This document shows, one piece after another, positions 54,506 to 63,943 of a stretch of DNA of 64,000 nucleotides. Origin of the DNA: an uncultured Clostridia bacterium. GTDB lineage: Bacteria > Bacillota > Clostridia > TANB77 > CAG-465. Position 1 is the first letter of the stretch, and every line of letters starts with the position of its first letter. A program made the position numbers and the translations under genes. The stretch covers positions 1-64,000 of the forward strand of contig CALXJF010000001.1 of the NCBI GenBank assembly GCA_944388575.1. Reading direction: 5' to 3'. A model generated the notes under the pieces. It made no database searches and had not been told where the DNA came from. It saw only the letters and a list, made by a program, of their open reading frames with translations.

Positions 54506-55223
54506 TTATGTACTTAAAAAATGCTCTATTTTCTGACATTCATCACTAGTTGGAATTCTAATATTTTGTAATTGATAATTAATATTAAGTTCCTTCCATT
54601 TATATAATCCCATCTCATGATAAGGCAATACTTCTATTTTTTCAACACTTTTTAAATTTTTTATAAATAATTTATATCTCTTAAAAGCATCTTTTTTATC
54701 TGTAATACCTGGAATATATACAATTCTAATCCATAAAGGAATATTCTTCTCATTTGACAAATATTGTGCTAATTTTAAAATTTTACTATTATCTACGCCG
54801 CACCAGTCTTTTATGCTCATCATTATCTATATGTTTTATATCAAATAAGATTAAATCCACATATTTTAATAATTCATTTAGTCCTCTAGTATTAACATCA
54901 AAGCAACCTGCAGTATCAATTGCTATATGAATATTATTTTTTTTTAGAATCTTACATAATTCAATCAAAAAATCCACTTGGAGCAATGGTTCTCCACCAG
55001 ATATAGTTACGCCACCATTTGAATTTATCATATATGGTTTAGCCTTTAGTATATCTTCTGCTAAACAACTTGCTTTTACTTCTCTTCCAACCCCTATTTT
55101 CCATGTATCTGGATTATGACAAAATTTACATCTTAAATTACATCCCTGCATAAAAACAACATACCTAATTCCAGGACCATCTACTTTACTAAAACTTTCC
55201 ACTGAATGTATTCTACCAAGCAT
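54506..55223 (-). CDS. pflA: Pyruvate formate-lyase activating enzyme, requires a +1 frameshift
   Basis: 238 residues after the shift, the normal size. Radical SAM C28-x3-C32-x2-C35, GPGIRYVVFMQGC, GGVTISGGEPLLQ and DIKHIDNDEHKRL. Codon 142 is CGG (54798-54800); skipping its C continues VGVDNSKILKLAQYL and IRIVYIPGITD to HEMGLYKW, the standard C-terminus. In the zero frame it stops at 54789 after RR. Generates the glycyl radical on PflB encoded upstream. AAGGAG precedes the start. Confidence 0.93.
54798..54800 (-). other. CGG frameshift site in pflA
   Basis: Minus-strand context CTG GTG C GGC GTA GAT AAT. Zero frame reads CGG CGT AGA TAA; the +1 frame gives GVDNSK, matching the family (usually TGVDN). 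Confidence 0.9.
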
Positions 55224-55237
55224 AAATACTCCTTAAA

Positions 55238-55906
55238 CTAATATATCTTTACAATATTATCTTCTTCTAATAATTCATTATTAGTATTATCTTTATTATT
55301 AATATCATTGTTTATATTATTATCAATAACCTCATCATCATTATAATTTTTTATATTATACTCTTGATTATCTTTATCAACTTTAAAATCATTATTGCTC
55401 TTTTTTTCTTCCTGTTCTTCAACATTTTCCACAATATCTTCTTGTTCTTTTTCTTCATCATTAAAATATGATGGCTCTATAACAATAGATACAATTATAA
55501 ATGTTAATATTGCAATTATAAAAAAAGCTACAGCCCCAATAATTACCATTTTCTTTATTTTTTCCTTTTTAATAGTTTGCTTTTTATCTGTATTTTTATG
55601 CACACTAGTTGCGACCTCAGTTTGTAAATTATTATTCTTAGAATCATTTGTCACACTATCTGTATATTCTTGTTTTAAAGCAGCCTCTTTATCTTTTAAC
55701 TCTTGATCATATATAGCTCTTTTTTCTACGTCACTTAAAACTTCGTATGCTTCATTAATTTGGCTCATCTTTTTTTCAATAAATTCACTATCATAATTAC
55801 AAGTATCAGGGTGATATTTTTTTGCTAATGCTCTATATGCATTTTTTATAACTTCTTGAGAGGCATTTCTACTAATTTCTAATAATTCATAATAATCCAT
55901 ACTCAT
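55238..55906 (-). CDS. DnaJ-domain membrane protein
   Basis: 222 residues. N-terminal J domain with H32-P33-D34 (KYHPDT) and [19 protein letters not shown], a polar linker, one transmembrane helix (about 121-143) and an acidic Asn/Asp-rich tail. A membrane-tethered J-protein that would recruit DnaK locally. Directly upstream of pflA (14-nt gap). Ribosome-binding site weak. Confidence 0.8.
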   Translation of the reverse strand: MSMDYYELLEISRNASQEVIKNAYRALAKKYHPDTCNYDSEFIEKKMSQINEAYEVLSDVEKRAIYDQELKDKEAALKQEYTDSVTNDSKNNNLQTEVATSVHKNTDKKQTIKKEKIKKMVIIGAVAFFIIAILTFIIVSIVIEPSYFNDEEKEQEDIVENVEEQEEKKSNNDFKVDKDNQEYNIKNYNDDEVIDNNINNDINNKDNTNNELLEEDNIVKIY

Positions 55907-56125
55907 CTAAACAATGTATTAAATACATTCCTTTCTAAAATATAATTGTAACATATACTTTATATATTTTCAACACTAGTACATTGTTTTTATCCATTTT
56001 TATAGTTGAACTCTTAACATCTACTTATTACTTTTAATAATATATTTAAAATCTATTTTTGACATAATCTTAATAATATAACGTGATTTTTTATTATCTT
56101 CAGCATAATTACCAAATATATAATC

Positions 56126-56212
56126 ATAACCACCAATGAACTGGTGGTTTGCTCAGCCCCTATAAGGAGCATTACTTGCTCGCCACCAAAAAGGCTGCAT
56201 TGAAAAATTTAT
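56126..56212. mobile_element. Possible relic of an IS200/IS605-type end or TnpB guide-RNA region
   Basis: ACCACCAATGAACTGGTGGT hairpin followed by TTTGCTCAGCCCC, TATAAGGAGC and TTACTTGCTCGCCACC. The sequence resembles the hairpin-rich right end of IS605-type elements in Clostridia, and its base composition is higher in GC than the surroundings. No transposase or TnpB gene remains. Identification is from memory of such ends and needs a database match. Confidence 0.35.
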
Positions 56213-56408
56213 CATAGCATTATTAACACCACAACCATTAAAATTGTCAGAAGCACTTCATTTTAAGTTATCCGAAAATTTCAGATTATCATAAATGCAT
56301 GGTTCACTGTAAAACATCATATTTTTGCTATTTTATACTTTATTGACATGCTAAAACATTTTTATCTACCATTGGTAGAACCAGTGGTTTATTCATACTA
56401 AAGCGACC

Positions 56409-56451
56409 AAAAAATATCTGATTTTTGGTATTTAAAAATCAGATATTTTTT
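56409..56451 (-). terminator. Terminator of pflB
   Basis: Eighteen-base-pair perfect stem centred on ATCTGATTTTT and its complement with 7-nt loop; T-run on the minus strand. Confidence 0.92.
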
Positions 56452-56454
56452 AGC

Positions 56455-58692
56455 CTATCTTCCTTCGTGAAAAGTTCTAGATATAACATCCAACTGATGT
56501 TTTTTGGATAATTTTACAAAATTAACTGCATATCCAGATACTCTAATAGTAAGTTGAGGATATTTTTCTGGATGCTCCATAGCATCAAGTAACATTTCTC
56601 TATCTAACACATTTATATTTATATGATGACCCTGTTTTTCAAAATATGAATCAAGTAAAATTTTTAAAGTTTCTATTTTCTCAACATCATCTTTACCTAA
56701 TGCAGATGGAACAAAAGAAAATGTATATGATATACCATCAATACTATCTTCATATTCGAGTTTTGCAACCGAATTAAGAGCTGATATTATTCCATTTTTC
56801 TCTCTATTATACATTGGATTTGCTCCTGGTGCAAAAGGTTCTCCTTTTTTTCTTCCATCTGGTGTAGTTCCTGTTTTTTCTCCATAAAGTACATTCGAAG
56901 TTATAGTTAATATAGACATAGTTGGTTCAGAATTTCTATATGTTTTTTGTTCTCTTAACTTATTCATAAACATGTTTTGTATCATTAGCGCTATGTCATC
57001 TACTCTATCATCATCATTTCCAAAACATGGATAACTTCCTTCAACCTCAAAATCTACAACAATTCCTCTTTCATCTTTAATAGGTTTTACCTTAGCATAT
57101 TTAATAGCACTTAACGAATCAGCTACAACAGATAAACCCGATATTCCACAAGCCATTGTTCTATATACATCTTTATCATGAAGAGCCATTTGTAGTCTCT
57201 CATAAGCATATTTATCATGCATAAAATGAATAATATTTAAAGCATTTACATAAACTTTTGCTACCCACTCGAAAATATCATCTAATCTTTTTATTACATC
57301 ATCATACTCTAAATACTCGGTTTCAATAGGTCTAAATTCAGGAGCAACTTGATCTCCACTAACCTCATCTTTTCCTCCATTAATAGCATACAATAAGGAT
57401 TTAGCAAGATTACATCTAGCTCCAAAAAATTGCATTTGTTTTCCTATCTTCATTGCAGATACACAACAAGCAATTGCATAATCATCTCCATGATATTCTC
57501 TCATCAAATCATCGTTTTCATATTGAATAGCACTTGTTTTTATAGAAACTTTAGAACAGAATTTTTTAAAGCCTTCTGGAAGTTTTCTAGACCATAAGAC
57601 AGTTAAATTAGGCTCTGGAGCTGGTCCTAAGTTAAATAAAGTATTTAAAATTCTAAAAGAATTTTTAGTGACTAAAGTATCTCCATTACAACTCATACCA
57701 CCAATAGATTCAGTTACCCAGTTAGGATCTCCAGCAAATAAACTACTATATGCTTTTGTTCTCATAAATCTAACCATTCTTAACTTTATTACAAATTGGT
57801 CCATTAATTCTTGTGCCTTTTTTTCATCTAAAATTTTGTTTTCTATATCTCTTTGAATATATATATCAAGAAAAGTAGAAACTCTACCCAAACTCATAGC
57901 AGCACCATTTTGCTCTTTAATAGCTCCAAGATATGCAAAATATGTCCATTGAATCGCCTCAAATGCATTAGAAGCCGGTTTTGAAATATCAAATCCATAT
58001 TTTAAAGCCATCTCTTTTAATTCTTTTAAAGCATTAAGTTGCTCCGTGATTTCTTCTCTTCTTCTGATTATTTCTTCATCCATTACATCCTTTTCTAATA
58101 AATGACCTTGATTAATTTTATCTTCAATTAATCTATCTACTCCATATAAAGCAACTCTTCTATAATCTCCTATTATCCTACCTCTGCCATAAGCATCTGG
58201 AAGACCAGTTATAATTCCATTTCTTCTACAACTCCTTATTTCAGGTGTATAAGCATCAAAAACTCCTTGGTTATGTGTCTTTCTATATTTAGTAAATATT
58301 TCTTTTATGTTTTCATCCATTTTATATCCATATTCTTCTAAAGCAGTAGCAGCAGTTCTAACGCCACCATTTGGCATCATAGCTCTTTTTAATGGCTTAT
58401 CTGTTTGTAATCCAACAATTATTTCTAAATCTTTATCTACATAACCAGCCTCATGAGATGTTATAGTAGAAACAATACTTTCATCAGCATCAAGTACTCC
58501 GCCTTTATCTGTTTCTTCTTTCATTAATTTTGCGACTTTGTCCCATAACTTACTAGTCTTCTCAGTTGGTCCTTCTAGAAATGTATCATCTCCTTCATAT
58601 TTTGTATAATTTAACTGAATAAATTCTCTAACATCAATTCTTTTCATCCATTTACCTTTTATAAAATCTTTCCATGCTATATTTTCTTCCAT
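56455..58692 (-). CDS. pflB: Formate C-acetyltransferase (pyruvate formate-lyase)
   Basis: 745 residues, the standard length. Active-site Cys pair C409-C410 (IACCVSAM), glycyl-radical G720 in VSGYAVNF, and [10 protein letters not shown] near the N-terminus. Converts pyruvate and CoA to acetyl-CoA and formate under anaerobic conditions; activated by PflA at 54506. AAAGGAGG precedes the start. Supports an anaerobic fermentative organism. Confidence 0.97.
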   Translation of the reverse strand: MEENIAWKDFIKGKWMKRIDVREFIQLNYTKYEGDDTFLEGPTEKTSKLWDKVAKLMKEETDKGGVLDADESIVSTITSHEAGYVDKDLEIIVGLQTDKPLKRAMMPNGGVRTAATALEEYGYKMDENIKEIFTKYRKTHNQGVFDAYTPEIRSCRRNGIITGLPDAYGRGRIIGDYRRVALYGVDRLIEDKINQGHLLEKDVMDEEIIRRREEITEQLNALKELKEMALKYGFDISKPASNAFEAIQWTYFAYLGAIKEQNGAAMSLGRVSTFLDIYIQRDIENKILDEKKAQELMDQFVIKLRMVRFMRTKAYSSLFAGDPNWVTESIGGMSCNGDTLVTKNSFRILNTLFNLGPAPEPNLTVLWSRKLPEGFKKFCSKVSIKTSAIQYENDDLMREYHGDDYAIACCVSAMKIGKQMQFFGARCNLAKSLLYAINGGKDEVSGDQVAPEFRPIETEYLEYDDVIKRLDDIFEWVAKVYVNALNIIHFMHDKYAYERLQMALHDKDVYRTMACGISGLSVVADSLSAIKYAKVKPIKDERGIVVDFEVEGSYPCFGNDDDRVDDIALMIQNMFMNKLREQKTYRNSEPTMSILTITSNVLYGEKTGTTPDGRKKGEPFAPGANPMYNREKNGIISALNSVAKLEYEDSIDGISYTFSFVPSALGKDDVEKIETLKILLDSYFEKQGHHININVLDREMLLDAMEHPEKYPQLTIRVSGYAVNFVKLSKKHQLDVISRTFHEGR

Positions 58693-58799
58693 GTTTAAAC
58701 CTCCTTTTATATCCTTAATATTATAACCTAGAATATATAAAATTACAACATTTTAATATCTTTTATACGTTAATTTTTATAGTCCTTTTTATACACAAA

Positions 58800-58834
58800 A
58801 AAGACTATACCAATAAAAATCATTGATATAGTCT
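58800..58834 (-). terminator. Terminator of the ankyrin gene
   Basis: Stem AAGACTATA with TATAGTCTT extended by mismatched pairs, with T-runs on both sides, just after the ankyrin-gene stop. Confidence 0.82.
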
Positions 58835-58843
58835 TTTTATTTA

Positions 58844-59479
58844 TTACCGCTTATATAAACTTAATAATTTTTCAATATCTTTATGTCTATTTACTGTTGC
58901 ATACTCTAGTGCACAATTATAATTTGCTGATGGATCCACTCTACCATCTGCAAGCAACATCTTTACAATTTTTATATGTCCTCCAGATGCTGCATTACTT
59001 ATCGTTTCACTGTTGTTGGCCGATGGATCCACTCTACTATCTTTAAGTAATAGCTTTACAATTTCTAGATTACCTCCACTTACAGCATACCTTATAGCAT
59101 AATTATTATCTGCTGATGGATCGACTCTATCATCTGCAAGCAACATCCTTACAATTCCTAAATAACCATATCTTGAAGCCATTCTTATTGAATAATTATT
59201 TTCTGCTGATGGATCTATTTTACTATCTTTTAATAATAATTTTACAATTGTTTTTTGACCATTGTATGAAGCTTGTTTTATTACATAATTATCATTTTTT
59301 GACAAATTTATTCTATTATCTTTAAGTAACAACTTTATAATATCAGTCCAGCCTTCCTCTAATACTAACTCAATAACATTATCAAAATTTATAGAATTAA
59401 ACTTCCGTTCATCTGATAATGCCTCTTTTATTGTTTTTAATATATACTTTTTTGTACCAACTTTAAGTTTTTGCTTCAT
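58844..59479 (-). CDS. Ankyrin-repeat protein
   Basis: 211 residues. About five ankyrin repeats of roughly 33 residues, each with VKLLLKDSRVDPSANN-type cores and SGGHIKIVKMLL helices. Cytoplasmic, protein-binding. AAAGGAG precedes the start. It contains two in-frame CGG codons: one at 59405-59407 (DERKFN) that must be read as sense, and one as the last codon before the stop (58847-58849), where reading frame cannot be judged. Possibly acquired. Confidence 0.85.
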   Translation of the reverse strand: MKQKLKVGTKKYILKTIKEALSDERKFNSINFDNVIELVLEEGWTDIIKLLLKDNRINLSKNDNYVIKQASYNGQKTIVKLLLKDSKIDPSAENNYSIRMASRYGYLGIVRMLLADDRVDPSADNNYAIRYAVSGGNLEIVKLLLKDSRVDPSANNSETISNAASGGHIKIVKMLLADGRVDPSANYNCALEYATVNRHKDIEKLLSLYKR

Positions 59480-59629
59480 TTGAATTACTCCTTTATTAAA
59501 TATTTTGTATATAAACTCGCATTAAATTTATTAACACGAAAATAAATGATATTGAAACAACTTAAACCTACCTTAGTAAGTAATAAACTATTTGAATTCT
59601 CAAAAAATTTTCAGTTATTTTACTTTATT

Positions 59630-59658
59630 TTTATATCATTTTTTACATAAAAAGTCAA
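59630..59658 (-). promoter_or_regulatory. Sigma-A promoter of the ankyrin gene
   Basis: TTGACT (59653-59658), 17-nt spacer, TATAAA (59630-59635) on the minus strand. Confidence 0.65.
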
Positions 59659-59752
59659 TATTTTTCTATTTTATATATTTTAAATTAAATTTTTAATACA
59701 GAAATATAATCTGATTAATTTTATAATTAAAGTAATCTTAAAAAATCAGAAA

Positions 59753-59783
59753 AAATCCCATAAAAATATTTCATGGGAGATTT
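59753..59783 (-). terminator. Terminator after the small gene at 59803
   Basis: Stem around CCCAT/ATGGG with flanking AAATC/GATTT pairs and a T-run on the minus strand. Confidence 0.7.
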
Positions 59784-59802
59784 CTTTTTTATTTTATATT
59801 TT

Positions 59803-59940
59803 TTAAGCACCAATTCGTTTGGTCATTCTTTTTACTTCTCTTGTACCTTTATTAAACATTTTCATTATACTATCACTATTCATTACACCAACTATTGTTC
59901 CAGCAACTATACCCATCATAGCACCTTTTACAAAATTCAT
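59803..59940 (-). CDS. Small membrane-associated protein, YtxH-like
   Basis: 45 residues: MNFVKGAMMGIVAGTIVGVM, then a short basic amphipathic tail (MFNKGTREVKRMTKRIGA). Gly-rich single helix plus basic tail is the YtxH/gas-vesicle-like layout. AAAGGAG precedes the ATG. Probably expressed with the TSUP pair 14 nt upstream. Confidence 0.65.
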   Translation of the reverse strand: MNFVKGAMMGIVAGTIVGVMNSDSIMKMFNKGTREVKRMTKRIGA

Positions 59941-59954
59941 GATAATCACTCCTT

Positions 59955-60341
59955 TCATTCATTATTAGTCTTTCCACTTAGCATTTTCTTTAAACTTGAA
60001 ATAATTTCATAACTTCCAATAACTAACATGAATATATAAAATAATAATCTAAGAGTTTTATCATTAATTACTTTAATCAACAAAATTCCACATATACTTC
60101 CAATACATACTGGAATTATCAACTTTTTAAACATTTTTAAATCCAATTTTTTATTTTTTAAATTTGATATTGTAGCGCTTATCCCCACTACAATAAACAT
60201 AATTAAATTATAACTTTGAGCCTCTTTATGTTCAAATACATTAAAAATTGTAGAAAGTAAAATAAATATACTTCCGCCACCAACACCCATTCCAGCAATA
60301 ATTCCACTAATTAGAGCTATTAACACAAGAATTATCCACAT
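59955..60341 (-). CDS. TSUP (TauE/SafE) half-transporter, second subunit
   Basis: 128 residues, about four helices; contains GIIAGMGVGGGSIFILL, the typical TSUP N-terminal motif. One half of a TauE/SafE-type transporter, whose full-length members are about 250 residues. ATG overlaps the stop of the first half (TAATG). The two halves likely form a heterodimer exporting or importing a small sulfur-containing or organic anion. Confidence 0.82.
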   Translation of the reverse strand: MWIILVLIALISGIIAGMGVGGGSIFILLSTIFNVFEHKEAQSYNLIMFIVVGISATISNLKNKKLDLKMFKKLIIPVCIGSICGILLIKVINDKTLRLLFYIFMLVIGSYEIISSLKKMLSGKTNNE

Positions 60342-60691
60342 TATATTCCTCCTGTAACCATTTTATATATAGTTAAACTCACAATTAAAATACCCGACAT
60401 CAAATTTAAAATATTTGCTGGAATTTTTTTCATAAGATTTGTACCTATAAAACCAGATATAATGGCTATAATAATTAAAGTTACAATATTATTAATTTGT
60501 AAATCTACAACTTTACTATATCCAAATATAGCAAAAATACTTGAAATAGAAAGTATTGCAACACTTAAAGCTCTTGCCATATGCGTTTCTTTTTTTAAAA
60601 TAAAAATCAAATAAAAAACAAGTACTTGACCTGCACCAGAGGCAAAAAGTCCGTTTAATATTCCAACTAATAAACCAATAATATAAATCAT
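60341..60691 (-). CDS. TSUP (TauE/SafE) half-transporter, first subunit
   Basis: 116 residues, about four helices, with GILNGLFASGAGQVLVFYLIF. Pairs with the next gene by a TAATG overlap. Each half starts with its own glycine-rich TSUP motif, so this is a genuine split rather than a frameshift of one gene. Ribosome-binding site weak. Confidence 0.82.
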   Translation of the reverse strand: MIYIIGLLVGILNGLFASGAGQVLVFYLIFILKKETHMARALSVAILSISSIFAIFGYSKVVDLQINNIVTLIIIAIISGFIGTNLMKKIPANILNLMSGILIVSLTIYKMVTGGI

Positions 60692-60716
60692 ACTAATATT
60701 CTTTGCTTTTTTTTTA

Positions 60717-61514
60717 TTAATATGTATTTTTTACCTTAACTTCCTTTGAGCAAAAATAATATTCATGATTTTTAGCCTTTTGATCTAAAAAAGATACTTT
60801 AAATATTATTTCATCTTTCTTATTATATTTTCTTTTTTTTACCATGTAAAAAGAAATGTTTTTATACTTAGAATAACCAAATTCAAAAGGTATATCTTTT
60901 CCAAAATCATAAGAATTTATTCTTATTCCAAAATCAAAATATATTAAATTTAAGTTTATATACTCATTAAATTTTAAAAAGTCCTTTGAAACATTATTTT
61001 TCTTCAAATTTTTAGAACAAAAATCAATATTTAAATCATATATCATAGAAGAACTAATATTTATGATCTTAAAATTCCACAAAGAATTCTCATAAAAGAC
61101 CTCAAATCTCTTTATATGAAAAATAAATTCACTTTCATTTTTAAAACAATTAAACATTTTGTAAATTTTATATATTTCATCATCAAAAGAATACTTATTT
61201 TCTTTATATTCTTTTGATTTATATATTTTGTATGTTTTTAATAATAAATCGTCAATAAAAAAAGTTAAAAAAAATTGACGCTCTTTTAAAAAATTCTTAA
61301 ACTCATTTTCAAATTGTAAATTCATAGTATAGTTTACATATAAACTATCTTTATTATTAACTAGATTAGATTTTTCATCCGAATTTTTACTATATATTAC
61401 TATTAATTTTGAATGGTTTGATTTATTATTTACTATAGCAGTTAAGATTACTGTAAGAATAGCAACTACTATTGGTGTAAAAATATTACTAACTATATAA
61501 AAAAATATATCCAT
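60717..61514 (-). CDS. Hypothetical membrane-anchored protein
   Basis: 265 residues. One N-terminal helix (about 8-29), a polar, Lys/Asn-rich stretch, then a soluble region rich in Phe and Lys with no motif I recognise. AGAGGA precedes the start. Lies between hflX and the TSUP pair, 25 nt before the latter; base composition is the most AT-rich of the coding genes here. Function unknown. Confidence 0.6.
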   Translation of the reverse strand: MDIFFYIVSNIFTPIVVAILTVILTAIVNNKSNHSKLIVIYSKNSDEKSNLVNNKDSLYVNYTMNLQFENEFKNFLKERQFFLTFFIDDLLLKTYKIYKSKEYKENKYSFDDEIYKIYKMFNCFKNESEFIFHIKRFEVFYENSLWNFKIINISSSMIYDLNIDFCSKNLKKNNVSKDFLKFNEYINLNLIYFDFGIRINSYDFGKDIPFEFGYSKYKNISFYMVKKRKYNKKDEIIFKVSFLDQKAKNHEYYFCSKEVKVKNTY

Positions 61515-61571
61515 AACGTCCTCTTATAATACTAAATATTATATCTTATTCGTTTTTATAAAGTCAATAAA

Positions 61572-61597
61572 AAGAAAAGTAAGTTAACTACTTTTCC
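61572..61597 (-). terminator. Terminator of hflX
   Basis: GAAAAGTAG pairs with CTTACTTTTC around the hflX stop, followed by TTTTTATTG on the minus strand. Confidence 0.75.
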
Positions 61598-62850
61598 TCT
61601 ATAATATATTCGTTATATTTATTATAATCTCTTTGGTTTACACTAGCTTCAAGCAAACTCCCCTCTTCTATATAATCAATTTTATTTATTATAGAATTAT
61701 TTACTAAATATGAAAGTATAGAACTTTTTTCATAAGGTATTAACATCTTACAATTAAAATACTCTCCATATATATTTTTACAAATCACTTCTACTAATTC
61801 TTTAATTCCAATCTTGTTTGAAGCTGACATATATATAACATTGTCCTTAACTTTAGGTATTTTTATATGCATCAAATCCGATTTATTATATACATAAATT
61901 ACTGGAACATGCTCCGCCCCAATCTCTTTTAAGGTATTATTAGTTACTTCTATATTTTTCATATAATTCTCATCAGAGTAATCTATTACATGAACTAATA
62001 AATCAGCATTTTTTACTTCCTCTAAAGTTGATCTAAATGCTTTTACTAAATTATGTGGCAACTGACTTATAAAACCAACTGTATCTGACAGCAAAAAACT
62101 CTTCTTATTATCAATAACTATTTTTCTTACAGAAGTATCCAATGTTGCAAATAACATATCCTTTTCCAATACCTTTTTTTCTTCATTTGGTACATATTCA
62201 TCAATTAAAGAATTTAATATAGTAGATTTACCAGCATTTGTATAGCCAACTAAAGAAACAAGTGGAATATTTGAATTTTCTCTTTGTTTCCTCTGCGCTT
62301 TTCTTGATTTTTCTAATAAATTAATTTCTTTATTTAACTCAACAAGTTTATCTTCAATTTTCCTTCTATCTAATTCTAACTTTTTTTCACCAGAACCTTT
62401 ATTACTTAGCCCACTTCCTCCTCCTTGTCTACTAAAAGATGTATGTAATCCAACCAAACGAGGCAACATATATTGAAGCTTTGCAACCTCTACTTGTAAT
62501 TTGGCTTCTTTAGTTCTTGCTCTTTTAGAAAAAATTTGTAAAATGAGAGCAGTTCTATCTAAAATTGGAACATTTATAACTTTTTGTATATTTCTAAGTT
62601 GTGAAGGAGAAAGTTCATTATTAAAGATAACTAAATCTATATCGTTACTATTAATATACTCGTTAATTTCATAAACTTTTCCACTACCTATATATAGCGA
62701 CGAGTTTATTTTATCTAAATTTTGTGTAAAAGTTTTTACTACTTTTATATTACAAGCTTGTGCTAACGAATTTAACTCATTTAATTCAACTTCAAAATAT
62801 TTATTATTTAAATTTGCTCCAATAGAAACAGCTTTTTCAAATTCTTGCAT
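61588..62850 (-). CDS. hflX: GTPase HflX
   Basis: 420 residues. N-terminal HflX domain (FNNELSPSQLRNIQ and DRTALILQIFSKRARTKEAKLQVE), Gly-rich loop RQGGGSG, then G1 GYTNAGKST (202-210), G3 DTVGF and G4 NKSD. Ribosome-splitting GTPase used under stress. GGAGG precedes the start. Confident. Confidence 0.97.
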   Translation of the reverse strand: MQEFEKAVSIGANLNNKYFEVELNELNSLAQACNIKVVKTFTQNLDKINSSLYIGSGKVYEINEYINSNDIDLVIFNNELSPSQLRNIQKVINVPILDRTALILQIFSKRARTKEAKLQVEVAKLQYMLPRLVGLHTSFSRQGGGSGLSNKGSGEKKLELDRRKIEDKLVELNKEINLLEKSRKAQRKQRENSNIPLVSLVGYTNAGKSTILNSLIDEYVPNEEKKVLEKDMLFATLDTSVRKIVIDNKKSFLLSDTVGFISQLPHNLVKAFRSTLEEVKNADLLVHVIDYSDENYMKNIEVTNNTLKEIGAEHVPVIYVYNKSDLMHIKIPKVKDNVIYMSASNKIGIKELVEVICKNIYGEYFNCKMLIPYEKSSILSYLVNNSIINKIDYIEEGSLLEASVNQRDYNKYNEYIIEEK

Positions 62851-62919
62851 ATTTTACCTCCATCATATTTAGTATAACACAATTAATTGTTTTTAACAAT
62901 TTTAATTTTTTATAAAAAA

Positions 62920-62947
62920 ATAGACTATGAATTTTTTCATAATCTAT
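62920..62947 (-). terminator. Terminator of the ParB-like operon
   Basis: Stem ATAGATTATGAA/TTCATAGTCTAT with a short loop, then seven T on the minus strand. Confidence 0.82.
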
Positions 62948-62960
62948 ATATTTTAATATT

Positions 62961-63536
62961 TTAATTATGCATTTTATCTTGAATATCTTTAATACTTTTT
63001 ATATTATTTTCTACAATCTCTTCAGTAAGCTTTAATTCAAATTCATTCCATGATTTACTAAAAACATGATCAGCAAACATATCTTTTAAACCTGTTATCT
63101 GCTTTAATCTAACTATTTCATCAAGTTCCATTCCTAAATGCTTTGATATATCTTTATCTGTCCACCCTCTTTGCGTAAGGTCTCGAACTATATGTGACAT
63201 ATCAACGATTTGATGAGTTCCTCTTGCTCTATTATGCCTTATTGTACTTGCCATCCTATTTTCTAAATCTTTATCAATTGTTACAATTGGAATTTGCTTT
63301 AAATGAAAATATTCTTTCGCACATCTATACCTATGAAACCCATCTACCACTATATATTTATCATTTTCTTCATCATAATACGTAACAATAGGCTGAGTAT
63401 AACCATCCTCTTCAATTGAATGTTTTAGTAGCTGCATCTCAGGAGGTGCAACCTTATTTGGGTTATAGTCATTTGCTATTACCTTATCTATATCCACTAA
63501 TCTAACATTTAATACAGGAAATTCTATTTCTTTCAT
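62961..63536 (-). CDS. ParB/IbrB-like nuclease-domain protein
   Basis: 191 residues. ParB/Srx-like N-terminal domain (DYNPNKVAPPEMQLLKHSI, IVVDGFHRYRCAKEY and RHNRARG), then a helix-turn-helix segment (WTDKDISKHLGMELDEIVRL). Similar to IbrB-type proteins that accompany PAPS-reductase-like IbrA in phages and genomic islands. TAATG overlap with the upstream gene shows coupling. An accessory module. Confidence 0.78.
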   Translation of the reverse strand: MKEIEFPVLNVRLVDIDKVIANDYNPNKVAPPEMQLLKHSIEEDGYTQPIVTYYDEENDKYIVVDGFHRYRCAKEYFHLKQIPIVTIDKDLENRMASTIRHNRARGTHQIVDMSHIVRDLTQRGWTDKDISKHLGMELDEIVRLKQITGLKDMFADHVFSKSWNEFELKLTEEIVENNIKSIKDIQDKMHN

Positions 63537-63925
63537 TAACTTCTACTACCTTCTTCACTACCAATTACTACAAAATTTTTATAACTATTTTCATCATAAA
63601 TCTTTAATTTAGCTTTTTTATATGCTGACATAAATACTTTGGGAACCACACTCTCACTAATTTTTACTTCTTGTTGTAAACCTTTTAACAATTCCTCTAA
63701 TTGTTCGTCTTTAAATGAATATAGATTTTTAATAGTATCTTTAACCATAGATACAAAAGCTACTGGCTTGTCCTCTTCTAATAATATATACCATTCTTTG
63801 TTAGAATCATCATATATTCTATCATTAATCTTATTTTGAACTAATCTTGAACCAAAAAATCTGCCCATATAACTATAAAAGTTCTCTGATTTATTATTTA
63901 ACTTTAATATTAAACTTCTTTTCAT
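63536..63925 (-). CDS. Hypothetical protein coupled to the IbrB-like gene
   Basis: 129 residues, no membrane helix. Segments FYSYMGRFFGSR and WYILLEEDKPVAFVSMV look like the start of a GNAT-type fold, but no acetyl-CoA loop is seen. AGAGGTG upstream; shares one base (TAATG) with the next gene. Function unknown. Confidence 0.6.
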   Translation of the reverse strand: MKRSLILKLNNKSENFYSYMGRFFGSRLVQNKINDRIYDDSNKEWYILLEEDKPVAFVSMVKDTIKNLYSFKDEQLEELLKGLQQEVKISESVVPKVFMSAYKKAKLKIYDENSYKNFVVIGSEEGSRS

Positions 63926-63943
63926 AATTAAAACACCTCTTTT

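Larger units (their letters stand above)
55907..56454. other. Intergenic region, 548 nt
   Basis: No gene. Contains a less AT-rich stretch (56126-56212) resembling an IS200/IS605 end and a second short hairpin at 56369-56390 (ACCATTGGTAGAACCAGTGGT), plus the pflB terminator at 56409. Confidence 0.6.
59480..59802. other. Intergenic region, 323 nt
   Basis: Holds the ankyrin-gene promoter (59630-59658) and the terminator of the small gene at 59803 (about 59753-59783). Otherwise AT-rich without a gene. Confidence 0.65.

Noticed and set aside
12538-55223. CGG reassigned to another amino acid
   Set aside because: A simple reassignment keeps the zero frame, but in all five genes the conserved sequence continues in the +1 frame, so the data need a shift rather than a new meaning.
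12538-55223. Random sequencing or assembly indels
   Set aside because: Five of five breaks are the same base in the same relation to a Gly codon and none lies in a homopolymer, which random error would not give. A systematic artefact is still possible and is kept as the main alternative.
12538-55223. P-site slippage at the CGG sites
   Set aside because: The preceding codons (ATG, TTA, GCA, TCA, GTG) would re-pair poorly one base downstream, so out-of-frame A-site pairing of tRNA-Gly or a four-base anticodon fits better. It cannot be settled from sequence.
58847-58849. Penultimate CGG in the ankyrin gene as a sixth shift site
   Set aside because: Zero frame stops at once and the +1 frame adds only three residues (GNK), so there is no conserved sequence to decide. 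The other CGG in the same gene is clearly read as sense.
59955-60691. TSUP pair as a sixth frameshifted gene
   Set aside because: Each half begins with its own glycine-rich motif and ATG, joined by a TAATG overlap, and no CGG is at the junction. Split TSUP genes are common in Firmicutes.
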